Positions 1 through 8,627 of a DNA stretch of 64,000 bases are shown here, in pieces. Below the pieces are notes generated by a model that worked only from the letters and a program-made list of their open reading frames with translations, ran no database searches and was not told where the DNA came from. Source of the stretch: Alterinioella nitratireducens. GTDB lineage: Bacteria; Pseudomonadota; Alphaproteobacteria; Rhodobacterales; Rhodobacteraceae. The stretch lies in contig NZ_JABJVX010000002.1 in assembly GCF_013155465.1 (NCBI RefSeq), positions 124,001 to 188,000 on the forward strand. Direction: 5' to 3'. Numbering within the stretch: the stretch's first letter is position 1; each line of letters opens with the position of its first letter. The position numbers and the translations under genes are program-made.

Positions 1-100
1 CTGGCTTGAGCCGCTCGATACCGGGCCGATCTGCCGCCAACACACCGAGATGGTCCCTCGTGATCTTGACTACCAGCCAGGACCAGCTGAGACATCTATA

Positions 101-724
101 TCACTCCCGAATATAGGACACCGCGGCGTAGTCCAAACCTCCGCCGGGCTGGAACGTCGCTGTCAGAACAATGGTCGGCTCAAAGAAAACATTGTCCAAG
201 AGCCTTTGAATCCCTCGCCCCCCAAGCGACGACCGAGCGGTCGTTTCCTCCCAACTCCAGTACCCGGAAATGATCCTTCCAAACCGGTCCACGCCAGCAC
301 TTTCCGGCGGGTATTCACCCTCCCGAACAGTGAAGTTAAATTCAGACATCCAGGACGCAATCACGTCGGGCGACCCAAGAGCCGTCCAAACACGAAACAG
401 GCAGACGTCGTGTGCGTAGCGCCCATCGATACCCATCCAGTCATAAGCCAGAAGATTCAGCGAGCCGCCACCACGCGCATCTTCGGTAAGACAGGATTCG
501 GTGGTTGGATGCCTCTCCAGCGCTTCTTCATACCGCGGCCAGCTACGGGCCGAGGGGATCACAACCTCACCCGCAAACCGAAAGGGGTTGGCGTCACGTC
601 GTTCCACAACGTCTCTGGGAAGCACAAACGCGCTGGCGGCTTCCACACCTGCGCCCTGCCCAAATGCGGGAGAGCCCAAGGACAAGGCGATTACGGCAAG
701 TACCCGGGAAAGAGAGGCGACCAA
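101..724 (-). CDS. Unrecognised secreted protein
   Basis: I do not recognise the family. The reading frame encodes about 207 residues if translation starts at a TTG (722-724). That start places a clean Sec signal peptide at the N terminus: a short polar start, then a VLAVIALSLGSPAFG core with a cleavage site near AFG-QG. An ATG further upstream (889) would add 55 residues of unlikely, Cys-rich sequence before the signal, so I prefer the TTG, although no strong ribosome binding site is visible. The mature part has two Cys, many aromatic residues and no transmembrane segment, so it is probably periplasmic or exported. It lies downstream of the tRNA-Lys gene in DNA that is less G+C-rich than the rest of the window. 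Confidence 0.5.
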   Translation of the reverse strand: MVASLSRVLAVIALSLGSPAFGQGAGVEAASAFVLPRDVVERRDANPFRFAGEVVIPSARSWPRYEEALERHPTTESCLTEDARGGGSLNLLAYDWMGIDGRYAHDVCLFRVWTALGSPDVIASWMSEFNFTVREGEYPPESAGVDRFGRIISGYWSWEETTARSSLGGRGIQRLLDNVFFEPTIVLTATFQPGGGLDYAAVSYIRE

Positions 725-1081
725 GGGGCGGTTGCATGACTTATCGCCTGATCTTGCGACAGGAGAGCAGCATGGCGGGGCCAAGACCTGTCCGATTTGC
801 ACTGGACCAAAACCGTTCAACCTGGAGTGTTCCACCCTGGCAAAAAATACACACTGTCCGAAGCCTATCCAAGACAAAGCCCCAGACAAGTCTGGAATTC
901 CTCAACGTCTGAATTCTGTTCTATTTCGGGCTGTTCGCCCGCCATGTCCGGAAGCCGGACTTTCCAAGTTGCCGACGACGCACGAGCAGCCATGACGACA
1001 TCGGCCCGCGACCCTATCCCGGCAATGAGCCTGGACGGAACCCAGACGTTGGCGAAACGTCTCTCAAGTCTTTGAAAACAG
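725..1081. other. Intergenic gap between the secreted protein gene and tRNA-Lys
   Basis: About 350 bases with no convincing gene. Open frames here either run into the tRNA or lack a start signal. The stretch should hold the promoter of the minus-strand secreted protein gene, but I see no clear -35/-10 pair. Its composition is less G+C-rich than that of the genes on the other side of the tRNA. Confidence 0.4.
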
Positions 1082-1157
1082 TGGTGAGCCGTGCAGGATT
1101 CGAACCTGCGACCCACTGATTAAAAGTCAGTTGCTCTACCAACTGAGCTAACGGCCC
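1082..1157 (-). tRNA. tRNA-Lys (anticodon UUU)
   Basis: A complete 76-nt cloverleaf is read on the minus strand. The acceptor stem GGGCCGT pairs with ACGGCTC (one G-U pair). The D arm carries AGCTCAGTTGGTAGAGC. The anticodon loop is CTTTTAA, giving anticodon UUU. The T arm contains GGTTCGAATCC. The 3' CCA is encoded in the DNA. Its 3' end faces the atypical left edge of the window. Confidence 0.97.
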
Positions 1158-1281
1158 ACTCTGATGCAAAGGGTGGCCCGGTGGGCTGCCCGTCACAGGC
1201 GGCTTCTCTATAAACCCCTCCGCAGGGCGTCAAGCGAAAATCGGCACGTGCGGGATTTCAAATCGGGCGAGGGCGGCGTAT

Positions 1282-2133
1282 ATGCCGCGCATGGCTCAAG
1301 GCACGCACCAGACCGGCCTGCCCTTCATGAAGATGCACGGGGCCGGCAATGACTTCGTCGTCATCGACGCGCGGGCAACCGGCGCGGGCGTTTCGGCTGC
1401 GTTGGCACGGGCGCTGGCCGACCGGCATCGGGGTGTGGGCTTCGACCAGTTGGCGGTGATTGAGACGGGCAATGGGGCCGATCTGGACCTGACCTTCTAC
1501 AATGCCGATGGCTCGACCGCCGGGGCGTGCGGCAATGCCACGCGCTGTATCGCGCGGTATGAGATGGACCGGACCGGGGCCGCCGACCTGACCCTGCGCA
1601 CCGAGCGCGGCATCTTGCAGGCGGTGGATGCAGGGGGCGGACTGACCTCGGTCAATATGGGGGTGCCGCAGCTGGACTGGCGCGAGGTTCCGCTTGCCCG
1701 CGAGATGGACACGTTGACCCTGCCCATCGAGGGGGCGCCGGTCGCCACCGGCATGGGCAATCCGCATTGCACGTTCTTCGTCGATAACGCCGAAGCAATC
1801 GACCTTGCGGCGCGCGGTGCCGAGATGGAGCATCACCCGCTATTCCCCGAACGCACCAATGTGCAGTTCGCGCATCTCGTCGGCCCCGATCATCTACGGA
1901 TGCGGGTCTGGGAACGCGGTGTGGGGGTGACGCTGGCCTCGGGCTCGTCGTCCTGCGCGACCGCCGTGGCCGCCGCGCGGCGCGGACTGACGGGGCGCAA
2001 GGTGACGGTGGACCTCGATGGCGGGCGCATCTTCATCGACTGGCGCGAGGATGGGGTCTGGATGACCGGGCCGACGGCGCATGTCTTCGACGGCGTGCTG
2101 ACGCCCGACTTCCTGAACGGGCTGGCAGAATGA
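1282..2133 (+). CDS. dapF: Diaminopimelate epimerase
   Basis: DapF interconverts LL- and meso-diaminopimelate, the last step before lysine and peptidoglycan precursors; it is cytosolic. The 283-residue length, the [14 protein letters not shown] start, the GVGFDQL segment and the first active-site loop GACGNATRC (Cys83) fit the family. At the second active-site loop the usual ACGSGAC reads ASGSSSC, so the position of the second catalytic Cys is Ser220; the next Cys is 225. Everything else around it ([12 protein letters not shown] before, [14 protein letters not shown] after) is normal, so this is not a frameshift. The ATG at 1282 has a GAGGG eight bases upstream; an ATG at 1291 is also possible. 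The gene overlaps mtaB by four bases, which implies co-translation. Confidence 0.93.
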   Translation: MPRMAQGTHQTGLPFMKMHGAGNDFVVIDARATGAGVSAALARALADRHRGVGFDQLAVIETGNGADLDLTFYNADGSTAGACGNATRCIARYEMDRTGAADLTLRTERGILQAVDAGGGLTSVNMGVPQLDWREVPLAREMDTLTLPIEGAPVATGMGNPHCTFFVDNAEAIDLAARGAEMEHHPLFPERTNVQFAHLVGPDHLRMRVWERGVGVTLASGSSSCATAVAAARRGLTGRKVTVDLDGGRIFIDWREDGVWMTGPTAHVFDGVLTPDFLNGLAE

Positions 2134-3386
2134 CCGCGCCCGTCTTCCACACGCTCGGCTGCCGCCTCAACGCCTATGAGACAGAGGCGATGAGGGAGCT
2201 TGCCGGTGAGGCGGGCATCGACAATGCCGTCATCGTGAACACCTGCGCCGTCACCGCCGAGGCCGTGCGCAAGGCCCGGCAGGAGATACGGCGCCTGCGC
2301 CGCGACCACCCCGAGGCCCGCGTGATCGTCACAGGGTGCGCCGCGCAGACCGAACCCGAAACCTTCCGCGACATGGCGGAGGTCGATCTGGTGATCGGTA
2401 ACACCGAGAAGATGCAGCCTGCGACCTGGGCGGGCCTTGCCGGCGATTTCATCGGCCAGACCGAAAAGGTCATGGTCGATGACATCATGAGCGTGACCGA
2501 GACCGCGGGCCACCTGATCGACGGTTTCGGCACCCGCAGCCGCGCCTATGTGCAGGTGCAGAACGGCTGCGACCATCGCTGCACGTTTTGCATCATCCCC
2601 TATGGCCGGGGCAATTCGCGGTCCGTGCCTGCCGGTGTCGTGGTCGATCAGATCAAGCGGCTGGTGGATCGCGGCTATAACGAGGTGGTGCTGACGGGGG
2701 TGGACCTGACCTCCTGGGGGGCGGACCTGCCCGGCCTTCCGCGCCTTGGCGATCTGGTGATGCGCATCCTGAAACTGGTGCCCGACCTGCCGCGCCTCAG
2801 GATCAGCTCCATCGATTCCATCGAGGTGGACGAGAACCTCATGCAGGCCATCGCGCGTGAGCCGCGCCTGATGCCGCATCTGCATCTCAGCCTGCAACAT
2901 GGCGACGACATGATCCTGAAACGGATGAAGCGCCGCCATCTGCGCGACGATGCCATCCGCTTTGCCGAGGAGGCGCGCCGCCTGCGCCCGGACATGACCT
3001 TCGGGGCCGATATCATCGCTGGCTTTCCGACCGAAACGGAGGAAATGTTCCGCAATTCCCTGAAGCTGGTCGAGGAATGCGGCCTGACCTGGCTGCATGT
3101 CTTCCCCTATTCCAGGCGTCCAGGCACGCCGGCGGCGAAGATCCCCAACCAGGTGAATGGCAACCTGATCAAGGATCGTGCCGCGCGGCTCAGGGCGGCG
3201 GGGGCTGCGCGTGTGCGGGCGCATCTGGCCGAGCAGGTCGGGCGCACCCACAAGGTGCTGCTGGAGAACCCGCGCATGGGCCGGACCGAGCAATTCACCG
3301 AGGTGACTTTCGCCTCCGACCAGCCCGAGGGCCAGATCGTCACCGCCCGCATCACGGGCCACTCAACCACGCAACTCAGCGCGTGA
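2130..3386 (+). CDS. mtaB: tRNA t6A37 methylthiotransferase MtaB
   Basis: MtaB is a radical-SAM enzyme that adds a methylthio group to N6-threonylcarbamoyladenosine at position 37 of ANN-decoding tRNAs. The N-terminal UPF0004 domain holds the three cluster cysteines in TLGCRLN (Cys10), NTCAVT and VTGCAAQ. The radical-SAM cluster motif CDHRCTFC follows in the middle, and a TRAM-like region lies at the C terminus (residues about 350-418). The length of 418 residues is normal. The start codon overlaps the dapF stop (ATGA), so the two form an operon. The pairing of dapF and mtaB is common in alphaproteobacteria, with no known functional link. Confidence 0.93.
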   Translation: MTAPVFHTLGCRLNAYETEAMRELAGEAGIDNAVIVNTCAVTAEAVRKARQEIRRLRRDHPEARVIVTGCAAQTEPETFRDMAEVDLVIGNTEKMQPATWAGLAGDFIGQTEKVMVDDIMSVTETAGHLIDGFGTRSRAYVQVQNGCDHRCTFCIIPYGRGNSRSVPAGVVVDQIKRLVDRGYNEVVLTGVDLTSWGADLPGLPRLGDLVMRILKLVPDLPRLRISSIDSIEVDENLMQAIAREPRLMPHLHLSLQHGDDMILKRMKRRHLRDDAIRFAEEARRLRPDMTFGADIIAGFPTETEEMFRNSLKLVEECGLTWLHVFPYSRRPGTPAAKIPNQVNGNLIKDRAARLRAAGAARVRAHLAEQVGRTHKVLLENPRMGRTEQFTEVTFASDQPEGQIVTARITGHSTTQLSA

Positions 3387-3515
3387 TCCGACACGCCGGG
3401 CACCGCTCCTGGCATCTTTGTTCCGAAAATATCCCCGCCGGAGGCTCTGATCGCGCCGCCAGGTTCACCGGTTCGGATATGGGCCGCGGGGCAGGGTTTG
3501 ACCGCGCCACCCCCA

Positions 3516-3950
3516 TCAGGCCGCCAGCGCCGCCCGTGTCCTGCCGATCATCAGCGCGGCCCCTGCCGCCTCTCGCCCCTTCTGGATGAAATGCGCCTTG
3601 TAGATGCCGACATGATGCGCCGTCTCCTGGAACTGGTGCGGCGTCAGCGAGACCGACAGCACCGGCACGCCGCTATCCATCCCGGCCCGCATCAGCCCAT
3701 CGACCACGGCCTGCGCCACGAATTCGTGCCGGTAGATGCCGCCATCGACGACCAGCGCGGCGCAGGCAATGGCCGCGTAGCGCCCCGTCATGGCCAGGTC
3801 GCGCGCCAGAAGGGGCATTTCAAAGGCGCCGGGCACGTCGAACACGTCGACATGGTCGGCGGGGATAAGCTCGGTGAAGCCTGCCAGCGCCTGATCGACG
3901 ATCCCGGCATGCCAATTGGCTTTCACGAACGCATATCGGGTGGGTGTCAT
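3516..3950 (-). CDS. ribH: 6,7-dimethyl-8-ribityllumazine synthase, RibH2 type
   Basis: Lumazine synthase condenses the ribityl-uracil amine with dihydroxybutanone phosphate in the penultimate step of riboflavin synthesis. The 144-residue protein starts MTPTRYAFVKANWH and carries VFDVPGAFEMPLLA and a VDGGIYRHEFVAQAV segment. The usual catalytic-loop His (RGxTxHxD in RibH1) is here in IYRHEF, as in the RibH2 isozymes of rhizobia and Brucella. The chosen start has an AAGGAG a few bases upstream; a longer frame back to 4019 would run through the leader. It stands alone on the minus strand behind an FMN riboswitch rather than in a rib operon, which fits a second lumazine synthase copy under flavin control. 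Confidence 0.88.
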   Translation of the reverse strand: MTPTRYAFVKANWHAGIVDQALAGFTELIPADHVDVFDVPGAFEMPLLARDLAMTGRYAAIACAALVVDGGIYRHEFVAQAVVDGLMRAGMDSGVPVLSVSLTPHQFQETAHHVGIYKAHFIQKGREAAGAALMIGRTRAALAA

Positions 3951-4034
3951 GGTGATCTCCTTCAGGTTCGACACAAATCCACCCAAGGCGATCACGGACG
4001 CAGACACCGCGCCGAACAAGGGGCAGGCTGCGCA

Positions 4035-4177
4035 CGTTCTCTTTCATCCGGACTGTCACCGTCGGCCCCGGCCTCTCACCGGGTCTGCTGACCCCTTGCG
4101 CGGTGCAAGGGCGCTCGCGGGCTCATCGGTTGACCCGATATACCGCCGGTGGGGAATTGCACCCCGCCCTGAGAACG
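4035..4177 (-). promoter_or_regulatory. FMN riboswitch (RFN element)
   Basis: Read on the minus strand, this shows the conserved RFN blocks in order: GGGGTGCAATTCCCCACCGG, GAGCCCGCGAGCG, GGTCAGCAGA, AGAGGCCGGGGCCGACGGT and AGTCCGGATGAAAGAGAA, closed by the outer stem CGTTCTC/GAGAACG. It lies about 85 bases upstream of the ribH start. FMN binding is expected to reduce expression, by termination or by masking the ribosome binding site. Confidence 0.96.
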
Positions 4178-4240
4178 GGACTAGCTTTTGCAGAGCTTGC
4201 CGCGCTAGGCAAGCCTTCTGACGTTGAAGGAGCGCGCCCG

Positions 4241-4867
4241 ATGCACCCCAACCCCACATTCCGAGCCGAGCCGCGCGCCCGCAATATCGGCTTCGCGCGC
4301 GAGCGCGGCTTCGGCACGCTGATCCTCAACGCCGATCCCGCGCCGCTGGTCTCTCACGTGCCCTTCGTGCTGGACGAAGCGGGCGCGGTGGCAGAGCTTC
4401 ACCTCGTCCGCTCCAATCCCATCTCACGCGCAGTCAACGCCCCCACCCCTGCCGTCATCGCCGTCACGGGCCCCGATGGCTATATCTCGCCCGACTGGTA
4501 TGGCGCGCCCGACCAGGTGCCGACCTGGAACTATGTCGCGGTGCATCTGCGGGGCACCCTCGTGCCGTTGGAGGCAGCGCAGTTGCGCGGCGCGCTCGAC
4601 CGGCTCAGCGCCCATTTCGAAGCGCAGCTCTTGCCGAAACAGCCCTGGACCGCCGACAAGATGACCCCCGACGCACTCGACCGAATGATGCGGATGATCC
4701 GGCCTTTCCGCTTCGACGTCAGCCAGATCGACGGAACCTGGAAACTTGGCCAGAACAAGGAGGGCGCGGTGCGCGACGCGGCTGCCGATCACCTTGCCTC
4801 AAGCCCGATTGGGCAAGAAACCGCCCTTTTGGCCGCCCTGATGCGGGGGGCCGGGGTGAAGCATTAG
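4241..4867 (+). CDS. FMN-binding PaiB-like split-barrel protein
   Basis: The 208-residue protein looks like the FMN-binding negative regulator family (PaiB, flavin split barrel). Family features are the N-terminal MHPNPTFR, the VSHVPFVLD strand, HLVRSNP, and the central segment with DWYGAPDQVPTWNYVAVHLRG. The C-terminal half holds the family dimer helix and QNKEG. In Bacillus PaiB is linked to sporulation and protease control, but most proteobacterial members are uncharacterised. The ATG at 4241 has a GAAGGA upstream. A longer frame from 4103 would cross the opposite-strand FMN riboswitch and is unlikely. It diverges from ribH, so a flavin-binding protein and a flavin-sensing leader share one intergenic region. 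Confidence 0.82.
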   Translation: MHPNPTFRAEPRARNIGFARERGFGTLILNADPAPLVSHVPFVLDEAGAVAELHLVRSNPISRAVNAPTPAVIAVTGPDGYISPDWYGAPDQVPTWNYVAVHLRGTLVPLEAAQLRGALDRLSAHFEAQLLPKQPWTADKMTPDALDRMMRMIRPFRFDVSQIDGTWKLGQNKEGAVRDAAADHLASSPIGQETALLAALMRGAGVKH

Positions 4868-4921
4868 ACATGTGGCCTGCCCGTGCCTACCTTTGATGGC
4901 AAGGAAAGCAGGAGGTGCCCC

Positions 4922-5200
4922 ATGCCCGTTCCCATCATGCCCATTGCCGGTCTCGCCCTGAAATACGGCTCCATCGCGCTGGCCGGATACGCCATCGCGC
5001 GCGCCACCTCGCATGGTCGGCTGGACCAGCGGGTCGAGGATCTGATGGATGAAACGCCCGAGGGGCTGACCATGCGCACCGATGACGGACAGGTCAATTC
5101 GACCTGGCGCTGGCGCAGGGCCTACCGCTTGGGCAATGGCCGGGGTGTTGCCATCGACGCGACCGCCTGGACCCGGCTGAAACTGCGCCGGATCGGCTGA
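4922..5200 (+). CDS. Small conserved hypothetical protein
   Basis: A 92-residue protein with an excellent ribosome binding site (AGGAGGTG just before the ATG at 4922). The N terminus has a short hydrophobic stretch (PIAGLALKYGSIALAGYAIA) that could be a membrane anchor, followed by a basic and acidic soluble part with TWRWRRAYRLG. I do not recognise a domain. It follows the PaiB-like gene by 54 bases on the same strand and may be co-transcribed. Confidence 0.6.
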   Translation: MPVPIMPIAGLALKYGSIALAGYAIARATSHGRLDQRVEDLMDETPEGLTMRTDDGQVNSTWRWRRAYRLGNGRGVAIDATAWTRLKLRRIG

Positions 5201-5411
5201 CATCCGGGAAGGGGCGCAGTCCCGTATGCTCGTCTCAGGCATGGCGGGAACTTCTCATGATGGGGGGCATGCCCAATGCGACACTCCCTGTTTCTATTGA
5301 GCCCGATCACGGGCCGAGGGGTCCGCGATGCAACTTCGGGCTTGTATCCAGGGGCGCTACAGGTGGAGATTGCCGCCACAGCCCCAAACCATCCGAAATC
5401 GAGCCCCTGCC

Positions 5412-6017
5412 ATGATCACCCTTCTCTCATCCAGCGCGTCGCCCTTCGTGCGCATCATCCGCGTGTTGCTTCAGGAAACCGGCCAGGCGGACGTGGAGGA
5501 GATCTTCGTCACCACCACGCCGATGGCGACCGACACCACCCTCGCCGCCGCCAACCCGGTGGGCAAGGTCCCCGCCCTGCTGCGCGACGATGGCCCCGCG
5601 ATCTATGACAGCCGGGTCATCGCCCGCTACCTGAACGCCCGTGCAAATGCCGCGTTCTACCCCGATGCCAGCATCTGGGAGACGCTGACGCTGGAGGCCA
5701 CCGCGCATGGCATCATGGAGGCCGCCGTGATCTCGGTCTACGAGAAACGCCTGCGCCCCGAGGAAAACTGGTATCAGCCCTGGATGGACGCGCAGTGGGA
5801 CAAGATCGCCCGCGCGCTGGATGCGGTCGAGGCCCGCTGGATGAGCCACCTGGCCGGACCGATGGACATGGGCCATATCGCCATGGGCTGCGCGCTTGGC
5901 TATCTGGATTTCCGCCACCCGGACAAGGCGTGGCGCGCGGGCCGGGACGCTCTGGCCGGATGGGAGGCCGGATTCGCGCAGCGCCCCGCGATGCAGGCCA
6001 CCGCGCCAAAGGCATGA
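5412..6017 (+). CDS. Glutathione S-transferase family protein
   Basis: A 201-residue GST-fold protein. The N-terminal thioredoxin-like domain begins MITLLSSSASPFVRIIRVLL and contains NPVGKVPALL followed by DSRVIARYL, the cis-Pro and glutathione gamma-glutamyl binding region. The C-terminal all-helical domain includes HIAMGCALGYLDFR. The substrate cannot be read from the sequence. I chose the ATG at 5412 because it starts the thioredoxin fold directly; the frame upstream is not GST-like. It overlaps the next gene by four bases (ATGA). Confidence 0.83.
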   Translation: MITLLSSSASPFVRIIRVLLQETGQADVEEIFVTTTPMATDTTLAAANPVGKVPALLRDDGPAIYDSRVIARYLNARANAAFYPDASIWETLTLEATAHGIMEAAVISVYEKRLRPEENWYQPWMDAQWDKIARALDAVEARWMSHLAGPMDMGHIAMGCALGYLDFRHPDKAWRAGRDALAGWEAGFAQRPAMQATAPKA

Positions 6018-6439
6018 TCATCCGCACCGCGACGACCCGGGCCGAGCGCGAGATGTGCTTTGCCCTGCGCCGCGCCGTCTTCATGGGCGAACAGGGCGTC
6101 AGCGAAGCCGAGGAATGGGACGGGCTGGAGGATGACTGCCACCACATCCTTGCGCTGCAGGACGGACAGCCCGTGGGCACCGCCCGCCTGCGCCCGCTTG
6201 GCGACACGGTCAAGGTGCAGCGGGTGGCGGTGATCGCGTCGCATCGCGGCACCGGCTTGGGGCATCGCATCATGGCCCACGCGCTGGACCTTGCCCGGCA
6301 GATGGGCAGCGCCCGCGTCACGCTGGAGGCGCAGACCCACGCGATCGGCTTCTACGAGGCGCTCGGGTTCGCCGCCCATGGGCCAGAGTTCGACGACGCG
6401 GGCATCGCGCACCGCAAGATGGAGATGCGCCTGCGCTGA
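6014..6439 (+). CDS. GNAT family N-acetyltransferase
   Basis: The 141-residue protein has the GNAT fold: FALRRAVFMGEQGVS in the N-terminal part, the acetyl-CoA pyrophosphate loop VQRVAVIASHRGTGLGHRIM in the middle, and the C-terminal IGFYEALGF with HRKMEMRL at the end. It resembles the ElaA/YjcF group of small uncharacterised acetyltransferases, whose substrate is unknown. The start codon overlaps the stop of the GST gene, so the two are translationally coupled. Confidence 0.85.
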   Translation: MIIRTATTRAEREMCFALRRAVFMGEQGVSEAEEWDGLEDDCHHILALQDGQPVGTARLRPLGDTVKVQRVAVIASHRGTGLGHRIMAHALDLARQMGSARVTLEAQTHAIGFYEALGFAAHGPEFDDAGIAHRKMEMRLR

Positions 6440-6510
6440 TTCCCCCGCGCGGCTCGCGTGCGCCGGGATTGCGCCCCGTGGTTTCAACCCTCAGGCGTGC
6501 GTTTCGCCCC

Positions 6511-6676
6511 CTACTGCGACAATTCGGGCGGAATTCGGGCGGTCTGTGCGCGTTTGTCCGCTGGACGCGGGCGTGTCGCAGCTTATAAAAGGCCCTAGAT
6601 CGGCTGCGTTTATCGCGGCCTCGCTAGGTTTTTCGGCCCACCAATCCCGGGCCCGATGTTGAGGGAGACGCTTTCG
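6511..6676 (+). promoter_or_regulatory. Upstream region of the petABC operon
   Basis: This gap precedes petA. It contains a perfect tandem 11-bp repeat AATTCGGGCGG (6521-6531 and 6532-6542). An inverted pair, CTGCGAC (6514-6520) and GTCGCAG (6575-6581), encloses it. A TTATAAAA at about 6582-6589 could serve as a -10 region. A GAGGGAGA lies about ten bases before the petA start. The repeats could be operators, but no known regulator site is recognisable. Confidence 0.4.
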
Positions 6677-7252
6677 GTGTCAAACGCAGAAGATCATCCC
6701 AGCACCCGCCGCGACTTTCTTTACTACGCCACTGGTGGCGTGGGTGTGGTCGCCACCGGTGCTGCCGTCTGGCCGCTGGTCAATCAGATGAACCCGTCCG
6801 CCGATGTGCAGGCCGCCTCGACGCTGCGCGTCGATGTCGGTGACCTGTCGCCGGGGACGCAATTGACTGTCCTCTTCCTGGGCAAGCCTATCTTCATCCG
6901 TCGCCGCACCGAGGAAGAAATCACCGTAGCGCGCGCCGTGGACCTGTCGGACCTTCCCGATACCGAATCGCGCAACGTCAATGCCGCCACCGGGGCCGAC
7001 GCCTCGGACTCGAACCGCACGCTCGCCCCCTTCGAGGGCGAGGATGCCGGCGAATGGCTGGTGATGTGGGGCGTCTGCACCCATCTGGGCTGCGTCCCCC
7101 TGGGAGAGGCGGGCAATTTCGATGGCTGGTTCTGTCCCTGTCACGGATCGCATTACGACACGGCGGGCCGCATCCGCCAGGGACCCGCACCCGAGAACCT
7201 GCACGTTCCCAATGCGGCATTCATCGACGCCAGCACCATTCTTCTGGGCTAA
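6677..7252 (+). CDS. petA: Rieske iron-sulfur subunit of cytochrome bc1
   Basis: The Rieske protein takes electrons from ubiquinol at the Qo site and passes them to cytochrome c1. The product has 191 residues. A TAT-like N terminus (STRRDFLY) is followed by a membrane anchor ([15 protein letters not shown]). The 2Fe-2S ligands lie in CTHLGC (Cys134) and CPCHGSHYD. The start is probably the GTG at 6677, giving [14 protein letters not shown], which matches the N termini of Rhodobacter proteins and has GAGGGAGA upstream; an ATG at 6656 is a less likely alternative. It is the first gene of petABC. Confidence 0.95.
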   Translation: MSNAEDHPSTRRDFLYYATGGVGVVATGAAVWPLVNQMNPSADVQAASTLRVDVGDLSPGTQLTVLFLGKPIFIRRRTEEEITVARAVDLSDLPDTESRNVNAATGADASDSNRTLAPFEGEDAGEWLVMWGVCTHLGCVPLGEAGNFDGWFCPCHGSHYDTAGRIRQGPAPENLHVPNAAFIDASTILLG

Positions 7253-7263
7253 GGGAGCAGAAC

Positions 7264-8607
7264 ATGTCGGGCATTCCCCACGACCATTACGAACCGAAGT
7301 CCAATGGCGCAAAGTGGCTTGAACGCCGCTTGCCGGTCATCGGCCTTCTCTATGACACGCTGTTCATCCCCACGCCGAAGAACCTCAACTGGATGTGGAT
7401 CTGGGGCATCGTGCTGGCCTTCTGCCTGGTCTTGCAGATCGTCACCGGTGTCATCCTGGTGATGCACTACACCCCGCATGTCGATCTGGCCTTCGCCTCG
7501 ATCGAACACATCATGCGCAACGTGAACAGCGGGTGGGCCATTCGCTATATCCACATGAATGGCGCGTCGCTGTTCTTCATCGCGGTCTACCTGCACATCT
7601 TCCGCGGCCTCTACTACGGCTCCTACAAGGCCCCGCGTGAGGTGACGTGGATCATCGGCATGCTGATCTACCTGCTCATGATGGCGACCGGCTTCCTGGG
7701 CTACGTTCTGCCCTGGGGTCAGATGTCGTTCTGGGGCGCCACCGTGATCACCGGCCTCTTTGGCGCGATCCCCTTCGTCGGCGAGGCGATCCAGACCTGG
7801 CTGCTTGGCGGGCCGTCGGTGGGCAACGCCACGCTCAACCGCTTCCTGTCGCTGCACTACCTCTTGCCCTTCGTCATTGCCGGACTGGTCGTGGTGCATA
7901 TCTGGGCCTTCCACACCACCGGCAACAACAACCCCACGGGTGTTGAAGTGCGCCGCTCCTCCCGCAAGGAGGCCGATGCCGACACACTGCCGTTCTGGCC
8001 CTACTTCGTGATCAAGGATTTCTTCGCGCTGGCCGTCGTGCTGGTGGCCTTCTTCGCGGTTGTGGGCTTCATGCCGAACTACCTTGGCCACCCCGACAAC
8101 TATATCGAGGCCAACCCGCTCTCGACACCTGCGGAGATTGTGCCGGAATGGTATTACCTGCCCTTCTACGCAATCCTGCGCGCCTTCGATTCCGAGGTCT
8201 GGGTGGTCATCGCGGCCAACTGGCTGACCGGCGGTATCGTCGATGCCAAGTTCTTCGGCGTCATCGCCATGTTCGGGGCCATCGCCGTGATGGCGCTGGT
8301 GCCGTGGCTGGATACCTCCAGCGTGCGCTCGGGCCGCTATCGCCCGATGTTCAAATGGTGGTTCTGGCTGCTTGCGATCGACTTCATGGTGCTGATGTGG
8401 GCGGGCGCAATGCCGGCCGAGGGGATCTATCCCTACATCGCCCTGATCGGCTCGGCCTATTGGTTCGCCTATTTCCTGGTGATCCTGCCGCTTCTGGGCA
8501 TCTTCGAGAAACCGCTGCCGACACCCGCCACCATCGAAGAGGACTTCGATGCGCATTACGGCAAGCCGGACGCGGATGGCGACACCGTCACCTCCCCGGC
8601 CGAGTGA
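7264..8607 (+). CDS. petB: Cytochrome b subunit of cytochrome bc1
   Basis: A 447-residue integral membrane protein with eight predicted helices that carries hemes bL and bH and forms the Qo and Qi quinone sites. Visible signatures are WMWIWG near the start, [16 protein letters not shown], the heme ligand His residues in helices B and D (for example [13 protein letters not shown] and VVVHIWAFH), the Qo-site motif [13 protein letters not shown], and the family C terminus. It lies 11 bases downstream of petA. Confidence 0.97.
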   Translation: MSGIPHDHYEPKSNGAKWLERRLPVIGLLYDTLFIPTPKNLNWMWIWGIVLAFCLVLQIVTGVILVMHYTPHVDLAFASIEHIMRNVNSGWAIRYIHMNGASLFFIAVYLHIFRGLYYGSYKAPREVTWIIGMLIYLLMMATGFLGYVLPWGQMSFWGATVITGLFGAIPFVGEAIQTWLLGGPSVGNATLNRFLSLHYLLPFVIAGLVVVHIWAFHTTGNNNPTGVEVRRSSRKEADADTLPFWPYFVIKDFFALAVVLVAFFAVVGFMPNYLGHPDNYIEANPLSTPAEIVPEWYYLPFYAILRAFDSEVWVVIAANWLTGGIVDAKFFGVIAMFGAIAVMALVPWLDTSSVRSGRYRPMFKWWFWLLAIDFMVLMWAGAMPAEGIYPYIALIGSAYWFAYFLVILPLLGIFEKPLPTPATIEEDFDAHYGKPDADGDTVTSPAE

Positions 8608-8627
8608 TAGAAAAGGACATGCACGCA

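Noticed and set aside
865-1116. Short minus-strand frame running through tRNA-Lys
   Set aside because: Its N terminus is translated from the tRNA gene, and no ribosome binding site or domain is visible.
4103-4240. N-terminal extension of the FMN-binding protein
   Set aside because: It would be encoded by the complement of the FMN riboswitch and lacks conserved residues.
7054-7263. A long N-terminal extension of cytochrome b
   Set aside because: It overlaps the Rieske gene in another frame; the conserved cytochrome b N terminus starts at 7264.
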